From GCA-2861595 sp035536185 (lineage in GTDB: Bacteria; Actinomycetota; Acidimicrobiia; Acidimicrobiales; GCA-2861595): a DNA stretch of 64,000 bases. The notes beneath the pieces are model-generated. The model was not told where the DNA came from. It saw only the letters and a list, made by a program, of their open reading frames with translations, and did not search any database. The position numbers and the translations under genes are program-made. Below, piece by piece: positions 23,983 to 32,825 of the stretch (the stretch's first letter is position 1; each line of letters begins with the position of its first letter). The DNA lies in the NCBI GenBank assembly GCA_035536185.1, contig DATLOM010000031.1:1-64000 (forward strand), read 5' to 3'.

Positions 23983-24953
23983 AGCCAGTCCCGCCGGCGG
24001 AAGAGCACGAACAGGCTGGCGGATGTCAGCACCATCAGCGAGAGGGCGAATGGGTAGCCGAGTGACCAGCCGAGCTCCGGCATGTGCTCGAAGTTCATCC
24101 CGTAGACCCCGGCGATCATGGTGGGCAGGGCGATGATGGCAACCCACGCCGAGATCTTGCGCATGTCCTCGTTCTGGCGGACGCCCACTTGCGCCAGGTT
24201 GGCGTTCAGGGCGCTGGCCAGCAGGTTGTCAACCGCTTCGATCCGGTCCGCCACCCGTTGCACATGGTCGTGCACGTTACGGAAGTAGGCGAGCATGCTT
24301 GTGTCGGCAGGGGTCAGCCGCCCGCTGGCGAGATCCTCCAACGGGTCCATCAACGGGACCACCGCCTGGCGGAACTCGACAACCTCCCGCTTCAGCTTGT
24401 AGAGGCGCTCGGCGTAGTTGTCCCGGCCGGTCGAGAAGACGGCGCGCTCCACCTCGTCGACGTCCTCGTCGAAGTTGCTGAGCACGCTCCCGTAGTCGTC
24501 GACCACCCGGTCCATCACGGCGTGAAGCACGCCGATGGCGCCCGCCTTCAGCTGTTCGGGATCGGACTCCAGCCGCTTTCGGACATCGGACAGCACGCTG
24601 CCGGGGCCGTGGCGGACAGAGACGAGGAAGCGGTCGCCGAGGAACAGCATGATCTCGCTCAGCTCCACGACCTCGTCGTGGCCCACATAGGCGGCCGCCT
24701 TCAGCACCACGAACATCATCGGGCCGTACATCTCGAGCTTCGGTCGCTGGTGGGCGTGGATGGCGTCCTCTACGGCGAGGGGGTGCAGGTTGAACTCTTC
24801 GGCCACCCTCCCGAACTCGGCGGCATCGGGCTCGGCGAGGCCGATCCACACGAAGCTGTCCGGGTTGGCCCGGCTCGCCTCCAGCGCGTGGTCCAGCTCC
24901 AGCTCCCTCTCCATGCGGACGCCGGACTCGTAGACGGCGCAGTCGACGATCAC
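23979..24953 (-). CDS. corA: CorA-family magnesium/cobalt transporter
   Basis: A 324-residue CorA channel for Mg2+ (and Co2+/Ni2+) in the inner membrane. The cytoplasmic domain (1-260) includes FVWIGLAEPDAAEFGRVAEE, HPLAVEDAIHAHQRPKLEMY and the long stalk helix with HDHVQRVADRIEAVDNLLAS. The two C-terminal helices carry the signature YGMNFEHMPEL (GMN motif) between TM1 (ISAWVAIIALPTMIAG) and TM2, with the basic end FRRRDWL. GTG 24953 is taken as start because the typical N-terminus VIVDCAVYE begins there. Its stop codon is supplied by the repeat element at 23818-23982. It is divergent from the KOW-motif gene. Confidence 0.9.
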   Translation of the reverse strand: MIVDCAVYESGVRMERELELDHALEASRANPDSFVWIGLAEPDAAEFGRVAEEFNLHPLAVEDAIHAHQRPKLEMYGPMMFVVLKAAAYVGHDEVVELSEIMLFLGDRFLVSVRHGPGSVLSDVRKRLESDPEQLKAGAIGVLHAVMDRVVDDYGSVLSNFDEDVDEVERAVFSTGRDNYAERLYKLKREVVEFRQAVVPLMDPLEDLASGRLTPADTSMLAYFRNVHDHVQRVADRIEAVDNLLASALNANLAQVGVRQNEDMRKISAWVAIIALPTMIAGVYGMNFEHMPELGWSLGYPFALSLMVLTSASLFVLFRRRDWL

Positions 24954-25033
24954 CCCATCAGTCTGGCCGCTCGAGCGGCAGGGCTCGTGACGGCATGTCT
25001 GGATCGGAGCCGCCGATGGTGCCAACATGCCGG

Positions 25034-25210
25034 ATGGCGCGTTTCAAGAAGGGCGACAAGGTGATCATCACCCACGGCGACTTCAAGGGCCAGTGGGGTG
25101 TCATTCTCGACAAGGACATCATCGGCGACGAGCTGACTGTCGCCCTGGGCGAGGAGGGCAGGCAGATCAGGACCGAGGAGACTCATGTGAACAAGGTCGA
25201 CGACGATTGA
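25034..25210 (+). CDS. KOW-motif small protein, 58 aa
   Basis: A 58-residue protein with one KOW-like beta-barrel motif: FKKGDKVIITHGDFKGQWGV followed by ILDKDIIGDELTVALGEEGR and an acidic end (HVNKVDDD). KOW motifs occur in ribosomal protein L24 and NusG and contact RNA or protein. Free-standing small KOW proteins of this kind have no established role. ATG 25034 fits best, although an in-frame ATG 7 codons earlier exists. It is divergent from corA, with 80 bases between. Confidence 0.65.
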   Translation: MARFKKGDKVIITHGDFKGQWGVILDKDIIGDELTVALGEEGRQIRTEETHVNKVDDD

Positions 25211-25538
25211 CCGAGAGAATTGTCGTCCGGATGCCGAGGCGCAGCCGAGAGCTCTAGGTGGCGCGGCGGGGAGGGCCAGGCGGACGTCGACACCGGGCGA
25301 GAGCCACCATTGTGAACGCCCGCCACGCCCGAGCAGAAGGGCACCCTGTACGGGCAAGTCGTCGCCGAGGACCCCCCGGGACGCACCGAGCAGCCGTCGC
25401 CGCGCCGCCATGCACCTCGGTGCCGACGGTCATGAGAACCGTCTGTTTGCTCCATGCCTTTGCTATGGTCAGCAATGCTCGCACAGAAGAGGCTCGCCAG
25501 AGCCTTCCGCCGGCGGACCAGGTAGGAGGCACTTCTTC
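25211..25538 (+). other. 328-bp gene-free stretch before the GGDEF gene
   Basis: No convincing frame on either strand. The right end contains the ribosome site (GGTAGGAGG) of the following gene and an AT-richer patch near 25440-25480 (TTTGCTCCATGCCTTTGCTATGGT), which probably holds its promoter. Nothing else recognised. Confidence 0.4.
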
Positions 25539-28274
25539 GTGGCCACGCAGGACCTGACGGTGCCGATGCCCTGGATCCGCCAACTCCTTCCGGAGGGGCG
25601 CCCGTTGCCCGACGAAGTCTGGCGGCACCGCCACCGTTTCATACTCGCCCTGCTGTGGGCTCACGCCGCCGGTTTGTTCGCTTTCTCCATAGTGAGAGGC
25701 AACGGCCTGGTGCACTCGGCCTCCGAGGCGGGAGTGGTGGCCGTGGCCGCCGGTGTGGCGACAGTCGTGGGCGGCCGACGGGCCCGCTCGGCCGTGGGGG
25801 CATTGGGGCTGGTCATGTCCTCGGCCGTCCTGGTCCACCTCTCGGGGGGAGTGGTGGAGGCGCACTTCCACTTCTTCGTGATGGTGGCGGTCCTGACCTT
25901 CTATCAGGAGTGGCTGCCCTTCCTGGTGGCCGCCGCCTTCGTGGTGCTCCATCACGGGGTTGTGGGAGTGCTCGACGCCGACGCCGTCTACAACCACTAC
26001 GCGGCGATCAACAACCCCTGGAAGTGGGCGCTGATCCACGGCGGCTTCGTGGCCGCCGCGGCGGTGGCCAATGTCACCGCGTGGCGCCTCAACGAGGAGT
26101 CGGGCCTGAAGGCCGAACGCTCCTACCAGCAGCTCCAGGCCAGCGAGGCCCGCTTCCGCGGGATCATCGAAACCGCCCAGGAGGGCGTCTGGCTGCTGGA
26201 CAGCGAAGGGTGCACGAGCTTCGTGAACCGCAAGGGCGCCGAGATGTTGGGTGTCGATACAGGCGATGCTCTCGGCTCGTCGTTCGCCGGCTTCGTCGAC
26301 CCCGAGCACGGGCCGGTGGTCCAGGCGAAGCTCGAGCGCTGGGCCAAGGGGCCCGCTCAGGGTGACGAGCTCAAGTTCCGTCGCGCTGACGGGTCTGAGC
26401 TGTGGGGTCTCGTCGCGGCCGCGCCGGTCGTCCTCGACGACAGCGGGTCGGACGGCATCCTGGTCATGCTCTCCGACATCACCGAGCGCAAGGCGGCGGA
26501 AGAGGCGCTGGCCCACCAGGCTTTCCACGACAAGCTCACCGGGTTGGCCAACCGGGCGCTGTTCCTCGATCGCCTCGAGCACGCCCTTGCCCGCCGGGCC
26601 CGCCACGGCGTGGACACCGCGGTGTTGTTCCTGGACCTCGACCGCTTCAAGGCCGTCAACGACAGCCTCGGGCACGCCAGCGGCGACGAGCTCCTGGTGG
26701 CTGTGGCCCAGCGTCTGAGCTCCGTGGTCCGGCCCGGTGACACCGTGGGCCGCATGGGCGGCGACGAGTTCGTGGTGCTGTGCGAGGAGTTGGAGGACGA
26801 GCGGGCCGCCCTGAACATCGCCGACCGTGTGGCCCGGACCATGGGTGCCCCTTTCGTGGTGGACGGGAACCAGATCTCGGTCACCGCCAGCATCGGGATC
26901 GCCTTCGCCTCGCCGGCCGCCTACGACACTCCCGACGCCCTCCTGAGGGAGGCCGATGCCGCCATGTACCGGGCGAAGGCGTGCGGGCGGAACGGCATCG
27001 AGGTCGCCGACCCCGAGATCCGCGCCCGCGCCCTCGAGCGCCTCGAGATGGAGGCAGCCCTTCGGGCCGGCATCGGCCGGGGCGAGTTGCGGGTGCACTA
27101 CCAGCCGGTGGTGGACCTGGCCACCTCCCAGGTGATGGGTTGTGAGGCGCTGGTGCGCTGGGAGAGGCCGGGGTTCGGCCTGGTACCGCCGATGGAGTTC
27201 ATCCCGCTGGCCGAGGAGAGCGGGCTGATCGTCTCACTCGGGGCTTTGGTTTTGAGCGAGGCGTGCGGGCAGGTGGCGGCCTGGAACCGCCAGCGGCCGG
27301 GAGGCCCGCCTCTGACCGCATCGGTCAACGTCTCGGCTCGCCAGCTGGGTTCGCCGGGTCTGATCGACGTGGTCCGGTCGACGCTCTCCGACAGCGGCCT
27401 CGACCCCATCTCCCTCTGCCTGGAGATCACCGAGAGCGTGCTCATGGAGGATGAGGAGGCCACGAGAGGGGCTCTCGACGCCCTGAAGCGCCTTGGTGTC
27501 AGCGTGGCCGTGGACGACTTCGGCACGGGGTACTCGTCGCTCGTGTACCTGCGCCGGTTCCCGGTCGACGAGCTCAAGGTCGACCGCTCCTTCGTCTCGG
27601 GGCTGGGCGACAATGCCGAGGACAGTGCGATCGTGGCCGGCGTGATCGGCTTGGCCCACGCTCTCGGAATGGCCGCGGTCGCCGAGGGAGTCGAGACACC
27701 CGAACAGGCCGAGCACCTGAAGCAACTCGGCTGCGGGCTCGCCCAGGGCTTCCACTGGAGCCGCCCGCTGCCCGCCGCCGAGTTCGGCGCCTGGCTGGAG
27801 GATTTTTGGGCATCGGCGGCATCGGCTCCGGCCGGGCCCCTAACCGTGCTGCTGGTGGACGATCAGGTGACGTTCCGCCGGGCGGCCCGGACAGCCCTGG
27901 AGCTCGAGGGTTGCTTCGACGTGGTGGCCGAGGCGGGCGACGGGGCCGAGGCCATCAGGCTCGCCGAGCTCCACCAACCCGACCTGGTGCTGCTCGACCT
28001 GGTCATGCCGGGAATGGGCGGACTGGAGGCTCTTCCCCACATTCTCGAGGTGGCGCCGGCCACGAAGGTGGCGTTCCTCACCGCTCTCCAGTCGGACGCC
28101 GTCGGCCCCAAGGCGGTGGTGAACGCTGCCGGCTGCTTCGAGAAGTCGGACCTGGGCGGCGCCGTGAGACAGCTCGCGGCCCTCCTGAGCCCCGGCGGCC
28201 CCAAGGCCCAGTGCTACCCGATCAGCCCGCTGGCGACCCTCTCGTCCATCTCCACGCCCGAGAGGACGAGATAG
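25539..28274 (+). CDS. Membrane GGDEF-EAL protein with PAS and C-terminal receiver domain
   Basis: A 911-residue protein of cyclic-di-GMP metabolism, starting GTG 25539 after GGAGG. Residues 30-165 are a multi-helix membrane domain with a His-rich segment (GGVVEAHFHFFVMVAVLTFY, FVVLHHGVVG). PAS sensor about 195-310 (RGIIETAQEGVWLLDSEG). GGDEF domain 325-490 with an intact site G407-G-D-E-F411, so cyclase activity is expected. EAL domain 500-755 with E536-A-L and VDDFGTGYSSLVYLRRFPVD, ETPEQAEHLKQLGC: phosphodiesterase also plausible. The last 140 residues are a CheY-like receiver: VLLVDDQVTFRRAARTALEL with D774/D775 and phospho-acceptor D820 in LVLLDLVMPGMGG. A receiver at the far C-terminus of a membrane GGDEF-EAL protein is unusual. 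Confidence 0.9.
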   Translation: MATQDLTVPMPWIRQLLPEGRPLPDEVWRHRHRFILALLWAHAAGLFAFSIVRGNGLVHSASEAGVVAVAAGVATVVGGRRARSAVGALGLVMSSAVLVHLSGGVVEAHFHFFVMVAVLTFYQEWLPFLVAAAFVVLHHGVVGVLDADAVYNHYAAINNPWKWALIHGGFVAAAAVANVTAWRLNEESGLKAERSYQQLQASEARFRGIIETAQEGVWLLDSEGCTSFVNRKGAEMLGVDTGDALGSSFAGFVDPEHGPVVQAKLERWAKGPAQGDELKFRRADGSELWGLVAAAPVVLDDSGSDGILVMLSDITERKAAEEALAHQAFHDKLTGLANRALFLDRLEHALARRARHGVDTAVLFLDLDRFKAVNDSLGHASGDELLVAVAQRLSSVVRPGDTVGRMGGDEFVVLCEELEDERAALNIADRVARTMGAPFVVDGNQISVTASIGIAFASPAAYDTPDALLREADAAMYRAKACGRNGIEVADPEIRARALERLEMEAALRAGIGRGELRVHYQPVVDLATSQVMGCEALVRWERPGFGLVPPMEFIPLAEESGLIVSLGALVLSEACGQVAAWNRQRPGGPPLTASVNVSARQLGSPGLIDVVRSTLSDSGLDPISLCLEITESVLMEDEEATRGALDALKRLGVSVAVDDFGTGYSSLVYLRRFPVDELKVDRSFVSGLGDNAEDSAIVAGVIGLAHALGMAAVAEGVETPEQAEHLKQLGCGLAQGFHWSRPLPAAEFGAWLEDFWASAASAPAGPLTVLLVDDQVTFRRAARTALELEGCFDVVAEAGDGAEAIRLAELHQPDLVLLDLVMPGMGGLEALPHILEVAPATKVAFLTALQSDAVGPKAVVNAAGCFEKSDLGGAVRQLAALLSPGGPKAQCYPISPLATLSSISTPERTR

Positions 28275-28325
28275 AGCAAGCACGGGATGGAGCGTCTGGG
28301 AAGCCCCCGCGGTACGGTCGTCGCC

Positions 28326-28472
28326 ATGGCCGTCGACGAGGAACTACTGGCCCAGCTGAAGCAGACGAAGGCCGAGATCGACCGCCTGCAGGTCGAGCTC
28401 AAGGGCCTGGTCTCGCGCCTGCAGGAGAGCGGAGCCACCACCGAGGAGATCAAACAGGCACTGCGGGGTTGA
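28326..28472 (+). CDS. Small coiled-coil protein, 48 aa
   Basis: A 48-residue frame from ATG 28326 to TGA: MAVDEELLAQLKQTKAEIDR, then LQVELKGLVSRLQESGATTE and EIKQALRG. Heptads of Leu/Ile make one continuous amphipathic coiled coil, ending in a short helix. I do not recognise a family. It follows the GGDEF-EAL gene by 51 bases on the same strand and could be co-expressed. There is no membrane segment. Confidence 0.5.
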   Translation: MAVDEELLAQLKQTKAEIDRLQVELKGLVSRLQESGATTEEIKQALRG

Positions 28473-28494
28473 CGCCCCCGCCGGGGCGCCCCGC

Positions 28495-28665
28495 TCAGCC
28501 GACCCAGTGGCGGTGCTCGCACATCTTCTTGCCGCGGGGAACCTCGTGGCCGTACATGCAGACGCGGCCGCGCCCCTTCCTCGGCTCGGGCTTGGCCGCC
28601 GGCCGCGAAGCCGACGCCGACTCTGAGTCCTTCTTTCCGCCACCAAGCCGATCACGCAAGCCCAC
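28495..28665 (-). CDS. Small basic protein with Cys/His cluster, 56 aa
   Basis: A 56-residue frame from GTG 28665, preceded by GGAGGT. The first half is a basic, Ser/Ala/Pro-rich linker (GLRDRLGGGKKDSESASASR). The second half has a possible single zinc knuckle: VCMYGHEVPRGKKMCEHRHW, i.e. Cys-x3-His ... Cys-x-x-His. This resembles short zinc-ribbon tails in actinobacterial small proteins. Function unknown. It is convergent with the coiled-coil gene. Confidence 0.5.
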   Translation of the reverse strand: MGLRDRLGGGKKDSESASASRPAAKPEPRKGRGRVCMYGHEVPRGKKMCEHRHWVG

Positions 28666-28696
28666 AGCACACCTCCAGGTCGTTGTTGGGCTGACA

Positions 28697-28782
28697 CTAA
28701 TGCCACTGGCCAAGCCTGTTGCCGAGCTCGTCACGGATCTCAGGGATCACGACCTCGCCCTTCGCCCCGACCCTGTGGTCAT
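28697..28782 (-). pseudogene. AbrB/SpoVT-type antitoxin remnant
   Basis: On the minus strand, after ATG-ACC-AC and a frame slip, the sequence reads HRVGAKGEVVIP, then EIRDELGNRLGQWH and TAG. The family opening is normally TTRVG.KGQVVIPK.IRDELG, the swapped-hairpin DNA-binding fold of AbrB/MazE antitoxins. The Lys after IP is lost, and the protein ends after 28 residues instead of about 80. No toxin gene is adjacent. I read it as a relic of a toxin-antitoxin pair. Confidence 0.5.
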
Positions 28783-28952
28783 ACCAGCAAGATGACCAAA
28801 TGGGCCGTGGGGTGCGACGCCAACAACCACTGAGCCGGGTGAGAGCACGACAGGGGGCAGATCGTACGTGACCAACGTCGGCGCTTCGGCGCGGACGAGA
28901 GGCTGAACCGGCACGAGATAGATATGGGCTGAGGCGGGTAGCGTCCCATCTC

Positions 28953-29096
28953 ATGAGCGACACCGGTGATTTGTCCCTGAAGCTCGACAGTATCCGGGAC
29001 ACCCTGCAGGTTATGAGGGCTCTCTTGGAGGAGGTCACCTCGCGGTTGGCTCGTATCGAAGACGCGATCCAGGCGGCGGAAGCGCCTCCCGATTGA
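28953..29096 (+). CDS. Small helical protein, 47 aa
   Basis: A 47-residue frame, ATG 28953 to TGA: MSDTGDLSLKLDSIRDTLQV, then MRALLEEVTSRLARIEDAIQ and AAEAPPD. It is a single predicted coiled coil with no Cys and no membrane segment, similar in size and style to the 28326 protein but not alignable with it. The ribosome site is weak (GCGGGTAGCG upstream). It is convergent with the membrane-protein gene that ends at 29107. Function unknown. Confidence 0.4.
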   Translation: MSDTGDLSLKLDSIRDTLQVMRALLEEVTSRLARIEDAIQAAEAPPD

Positions 29097-29106
29097 CGCT
29101 CGGCAG

Positions 29107-29736
29107 CTAACGCGCCGGCGGTCGATCCGGTGCCTCGGGCTGAGCAGACCGAACGGTCAGGTGGTTGACACCGAACGTGACGAGAACCCCGGCAGCAACC
29201 AGAACCGCAGTCTGCTCCACGCCCTTCAGCGGCGAACGTCCCGTCACCATGTACGCGATGGTGAGGCCCCCGAGGACGAGAGCGAGAGCTCCCAGTGCGA
29301 CCGACGCGACGCCGGTCAGCGCCAGCTTGCGGCGCACCAGCCGGACGCTCTTGTGCAGCTTGGCGAGCTTGACGGCCTTGGAGATCTTCAGGGCCTTGAA
29401 CGCCTTTACCACGATGAGCAGGCGCATGGCCGGTGCCACGGCAAGCGCTAGAGGCACCAGCGGCGAGGACACGACGACGACGAGCAGCTCGAACTTGTGC
29501 CCGCTCGTCCAGGCGACACGGTCGTCGACGACGCTGAGCATGATGGCGACCTCGACGACGAACGTCAGCCAGACAGCCCAGTGCCCAACGGTTTCCACCG
29601 TGTGCCAGGCGCCTGTCGGCTGTGACAGGCCGAGGGCTACCAGCGGCAGCACCGCGATCGCGGCGACGAGGACCGGTGCCTTGAGGCGCTTTTCCCACGT
29701 CGAGACGCGTTGGCTGTTGCTCGGGCGGACTGCCAT
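29107..29736 (-). CDS. Voltage-sensor-like membrane protein
   Basis: A 209-residue integral membrane protein. TM1 about 20-38 (PVLVAAIAVLPLVALGL), TM2 about 50-70 (VGHWAVWLTFVVEVAIMLSV, with Trp and Glu inside the membrane), TM3 about 83-102 (FELLVVVVSSPLVPLALAVA), then a long basic S4-like helix (RLLIVVKAFKALKISKAVKL) with Lys/Arg every third or fourth residue, and two further TM helices near the end. The pattern matches the voltage-sensor half of ion channels, but the pore selectivity filter TVGYG is missing. It may be a proton-channel-like or regulatory sensor. Confidence 0.6.
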   Translation of the reverse strand: MAVRPSNSQRVSTWEKRLKAPVLVAAIAVLPLVALGLSQPTGAWHTVETVGHWAVWLTFVVEVAIMLSVVDDRVAWTSGHKFELLVVVVSSPLVPLALAVAPAMRLLIVVKAFKALKISKAVKLAKLHKSVRLVRRKLALTGVASVALGALALVLGGLTIAYMVTGRSPLKGVEQTAVLVAAGVLVTFGVNHLTVRSAQPEAPDRPPAR

Positions 29737-29773
29737 AGAAGAACAAGCTGACGCAGGTCCGGAACCTGTCCGG

Positions 29774-31837
29774 CTACTCTGACTGAGCCTTCTTGGTGAC
29801 CTTGTCGTAGAGGTGCTGGGGGAGGAGGTCGTAGTGGTCGTGCTCGACGGTGAAGCGACCGCGGCCGCCGGTCAGTGAGCGCAGGTCGATGGCGTAGCGC
29901 TGGATCTCGGAGGTGGGGACCATGGCCACCACTACCTGCTCGCCGTCGTTGCCGGGCTCGGTGCCCTGGACGCGGCCGCGGCGGGCGTTGAGGTCGCCCA
30001 TGACATCGCCCTGCTGGGCCGCCGGCACCGTCACCTCGAGCAGCGAGATCGGCTCGAGGAGCACAGGGCCGGCCTTGGCCATGGCCTCGTGGAAGCCGAG
30101 GGACCCGGCCATCTTGAAGCTCATCTCCGAGGAGTCGACGGCGTGGAACTTGCCGTCGAAGAGGGTGACCTTCACGTCCACCACCGGGTAGCCGTACACC
30201 CCGCCGCGGGCCATCGTCTCGGCGATCCCCTTCTCCACCGCAGGGATGAACTGGCGGGGGATGGCGCCGCCGACGATCTTGTCCACGAACTCGAAGCCGG
30301 CGCCGCGCTCGAGGGGCTCGACCTTGATGAAGGCCACGCCGAACTGGCCGTGGCCGCCGGTCTGCTTCTTGTACTTGCCCTCGGCTTCGGCCGGCGCCGT
30401 GATGGTCTCCCGGAAGGCGACCAGGACCTCCTCGGTCTCGACGTCCACGCCGTACTTGCGGTGGAGCCGTTCGGTCACGATCGACAGGTGGGTGTCGCCC
30501 ATCCCGGCGAGGAGCGTCTGGTGGGTCTCGTCGTCCCTGCGCACCACGAGTGCCCGGTCCTCGTCCTGCAATCGGTGGAGGGACGTCATGAGCTTGTCCT
30601 CGTCGCCCTTGGACCTCGGCCGGATGGCCACCGATAGGACCGGCTGCGGCGCCGGCACCTCGGGCAGGCGCACCGGCGTGCCCCGGGGGGCGAGGGTGTC
30701 ACCCGTGGTCGTGTTGGCCAGCTTGGCCACCGCGGCGATGTCTCCCGCCGGCACCTCGCTCAGCCCCACCTGCTCCTTGCCCCGCAGGGTGAAGAGGGCA
30801 TGGAGCTTCTCGTCGGCGTGGGTGCGGGGGTTGGTCAGCACCGTGTCGGGCTTGATCGTGCCCGACATCACCTTGAACAGCGACACCCGGCCGACATAGG
30901 GATCCGCGAGCGTCTTCCAAACGTAGGCCAGCGGCTGACCCGAGGGGTCGCAGGCCACCTCGTGCAGGGTGTCGGCGCCCTCGACCGTGACCGGGCCCCG
31001 GCGCCCGGGCGGCGGGCCGATCTCGCAGATGAAGTCCGCCAGCCGGTCGATGGCCACGCCTTTTGCCGCAGATCCACAGACCACCGGGAACACCTGGCCG
31101 ACAGTGACGCCGGCGGCCAGGGCGTCCTCCAGCTCCCTCGTGGAGATGTGCTCGCCCTCCAGGTACCGCTCGGTGAGGTCGTCGTCGCCCACCACGATGC
31201 CTTCCACGAGGTTGTCGTGGACCTGGTGCTCGAGAGCTTCCATCTCGTCGGGAATGGCGCCGGTGACGGCCTTTCCCGTGTCGTAGGTGATGGCGGTGTC
31301 GGTGAGCAGGTCGGCGATGCCGTGGAACTCCTGCTCGGCGCCGATGGGCAGCTCCAGGGGGGCGATGCCGGCCCCGAAGGTGCTCCGCAGCTGGTCGAGG
31401 GTGCGCTCGAAGCTGGACCGCTCACGGTCCAGCTTGTTCACGAACACCATCCTCGGCAGCCCCAGGCTCTCCGCAAGCTTCCACAGGACCTCGGTCTGGA
31501 CCTCCACGCCTTCCACTGCGCTCACGACGAACACGGCCAGGTCGGCCACCCGAAGAGCAGCCTCCACCTCGGGAAGGAAGTCGGCGTACCCGGGGCAATC
31601 CAGCAGGTTGATCTTGTGGCCGTTGTACTCCAGAGGGGCGAGGCCCACGGCCAGCGAGATGCCGCGCTTGAGCTCCTCGGGGTCGAAGTCGGTGGTGGTG
31701 TTGCCGTCCTCCACCCGGCCCTGCCTGGAGATGGCGCCGGCCTGGAACAACATGGCCTCGGCCAGGGTGGTCTTGCCGGCCCCTCCGTGGCCCACGAGAG
31801 CCACGTTGCGGATCTTGTCGGGCGGGAAGCTCTTCAC
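29774..31837 (-). CDS. EF-G-like translational GTPase (EF-G paralogue)
   Basis: A 687-residue protein of EF-G fold, of the divergent EF-G-like/EF-G2 type found beside the normal fusA in actinobacteria. G1: VALVGHGGAGKTTLAEAMLF; G2 region DPEELKRGISLAVGLAP; G3 LLDCPGYADFLPEVEAALRV (DCPGY rather than DTPGH); G4 MVFVNKLDRERSSF. The G3 His-to-Tyr change, also seen in other EF-G2 proteins, affects the residue needed for fast GTP hydrolysis. Domains III-V are complete (KYKKQTGGHGQFGVAFIKVE, LEVTVPAAQQGDVMGDLNAR). Its role in translation or ribosome recovery is not established. The gene is divergent from pgsA. Confidence 0.88.
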   Translation of the reverse strand: MKSFPPDKIRNVALVGHGGAGKTTLAEAMLFQAGAISRQGRVEDGNTTTDFDPEELKRGISLAVGLAPLEYNGHKINLLDCPGYADFLPEVEAALRVADLAVFVVSAVEGVEVQTEVLWKLAESLGLPRMVFVNKLDRERSSFERTLDQLRSTFGAGIAPLELPIGAEQEFHGIADLLTDTAITYDTGKAVTGAIPDEMEALEHQVHDNLVEGIVVGDDDLTERYLEGEHISTRELEDALAAGVTVGQVFPVVCGSAAKGVAIDRLADFICEIGPPPGRRGPVTVEGADTLHEVACDPSGQPLAYVWKTLADPYVGRVSLFKVMSGTIKPDTVLTNPRTHADEKLHALFTLRGKEQVGLSEVPAGDIAAVAKLANTTTGDTLAPRGTPVRLPEVPAPQPVLSVAIRPRSKGDEDKLMTSLHRLQDEDRALVVRRDDETHQTLLAGMGDTHLSIVTERLHRKYGVDVETEEVLVAFRETITAPAEAEGKYKKQTGGHGQFGVAFIKVEPLERGAGFEFVDKIVGGAIPRQFIPAVEKGIAETMARGGVYGYPVVDVKVTLFDGKFHAVDSSEMSFKMAGSLGFHEAMAKAGPVLLEPISLLEVTVPAAQQGDVMGDLNARRGRVQGTEPGNDGEQVVVAMVPTSEIQRYAIDLRSLTGGRGRFTVEHDHYDLLPQHLYDKVTKKAQSE

Positions 31838-31935
31838 GGCACCCCTCGTTGGGTAGGAAAGACGAGAAGCGCAAGAGTAGCCACCGTGGGTGGTACCGTA
31901 AAAGGGCAGTTTCCGCCTCTGTTTCGGGAGTCTTA

Positions 31936-32745
31936 TTGTTTGACGGTCGCTGGCGGAGTGGTGTGGACCGGGCCACGGCGCCCGTAGGTTCTGCCCTTCG
32001 CCGTACAGGGATGACGGCAGACCAGCTCACCGCCTTCGGACTCATCGTGGCGGTCGGGGCCGCGGTCGCCATTGGCTCGGGCCGGCTCGGCCTCGGGCTC
32101 GTGCTCCTCATATTCTCGGCCGTCCCCGACCTGCTCGACGGGCCCGTCGCCAAGGCATCCGGGACGGCCGGTCCCCGTGGCGCTTTCTTCGACTCGGTGG
32201 CTGACCGTGTCACGGATTCGCTGGCCCTGGGCGGCATCGGCTGGTACCTCGCTTCCGAGGAAGGCGGTCACGCCGCCCTCCTGCCCTTCGCCGTCATGGC
32301 CGCCGCCGCGCTCATCTCCTACGAGCGGGCCAAGGCCGAGTCCCTGGGCTACTCGGCCAAGGGCGGGCTGATGGAGCGGGCCGAGCGCATGATCGCCCTC
32401 TGCTTCGCCCTCGCCTTCAGTGCGCTGCTGGTGCCTGTCCTCTGGGTGATGCTCGTGCTCACCATGGCCACCGCCGTGCAGCGCTTCGCCGTGGTGTGGA
32501 AGCAGGCGAGCAGCACGCCCACCCGTTCGCGGGACGAGCGGTGGCGGGCGTGGCGCGAGGCCAGCGAGGTCAAGCGGATGCGGGCCCGCGCACAGCTGGC
32601 GCCCAAGTGGCGCACCCGTACGCGTAGAGGGCGCTCCCGCCGATGGGCGAGCGCGGGCCGCCGTGGCCTCGGCAGCCTGCGGAGCGATCGCACGGCTCGT
32701 GAGGACCGCTGGCGGCTGCGGGCGCGGCCCCGCCCCCGGCCCTGA
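31936..32745 (+). CDS. pgsA: CDP-alcohol phosphatidyltransferase (PI-phosphate synthase type)
   Basis: A 269-residue membrane enzyme that joins CDP-diacylglycerol to an alcohol phosphate, here probably inositol phosphate, the first step towards phosphatidylinositol mannosides. I chose TTG 31936 (FDGRWRSGVDRATAPVG) because GGGAG lies just upstream and homology begins there. The family signature DG-x2-A-x8-G-x3-D-x3-D is present as DLLDGPVAKASG then GPRGAFFDSVADRVTD, all catalytic Asp intact. Several TM helices follow. The C-terminal 70 residues are strongly basic (RTRTRRGRSRRW) and probably cytoplasmic. It is the first gene of the pgsA-patA order known in mycobacteria. Confidence 0.85.
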   Translation: MFDGRWRSGVDRATAPVGSALRRTGMTADQLTAFGLIVAVGAAVAIGSGRLGLGLVLLIFSAVPDLLDGPVAKASGTAGPRGAFFDSVADRVTDSLALGGIGWYLASEEGGHAALLPFAVMAAAALISYERAKAESLGYSAKGGLMERAERMIALCFALAFSALLVPVLWVMLVLTMATAVQRFAVVWKQASSTPTRSRDERWRAWREASEVKRMRARAQLAPKWRTRTRRGRSRRWASAGRRGLGSLRSDRTAREDRWRLRARPRPRP

Positions 32746-32825
32746 CGCTTCCCGCAACCCGCCGCCGCCGGGCCGCCCTTCTCCCGTACTACCGCTACCG
32801 GGCCGCGGCGGCGCTGGCCCGCGGT

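Noticed and set aside
25254..27098. 614-codon open frame opposite the GGDEF-EAL gene
   Set aside because: Antisense shadow; the plus-strand protein is certain and the minus frame has no recognisable domain.
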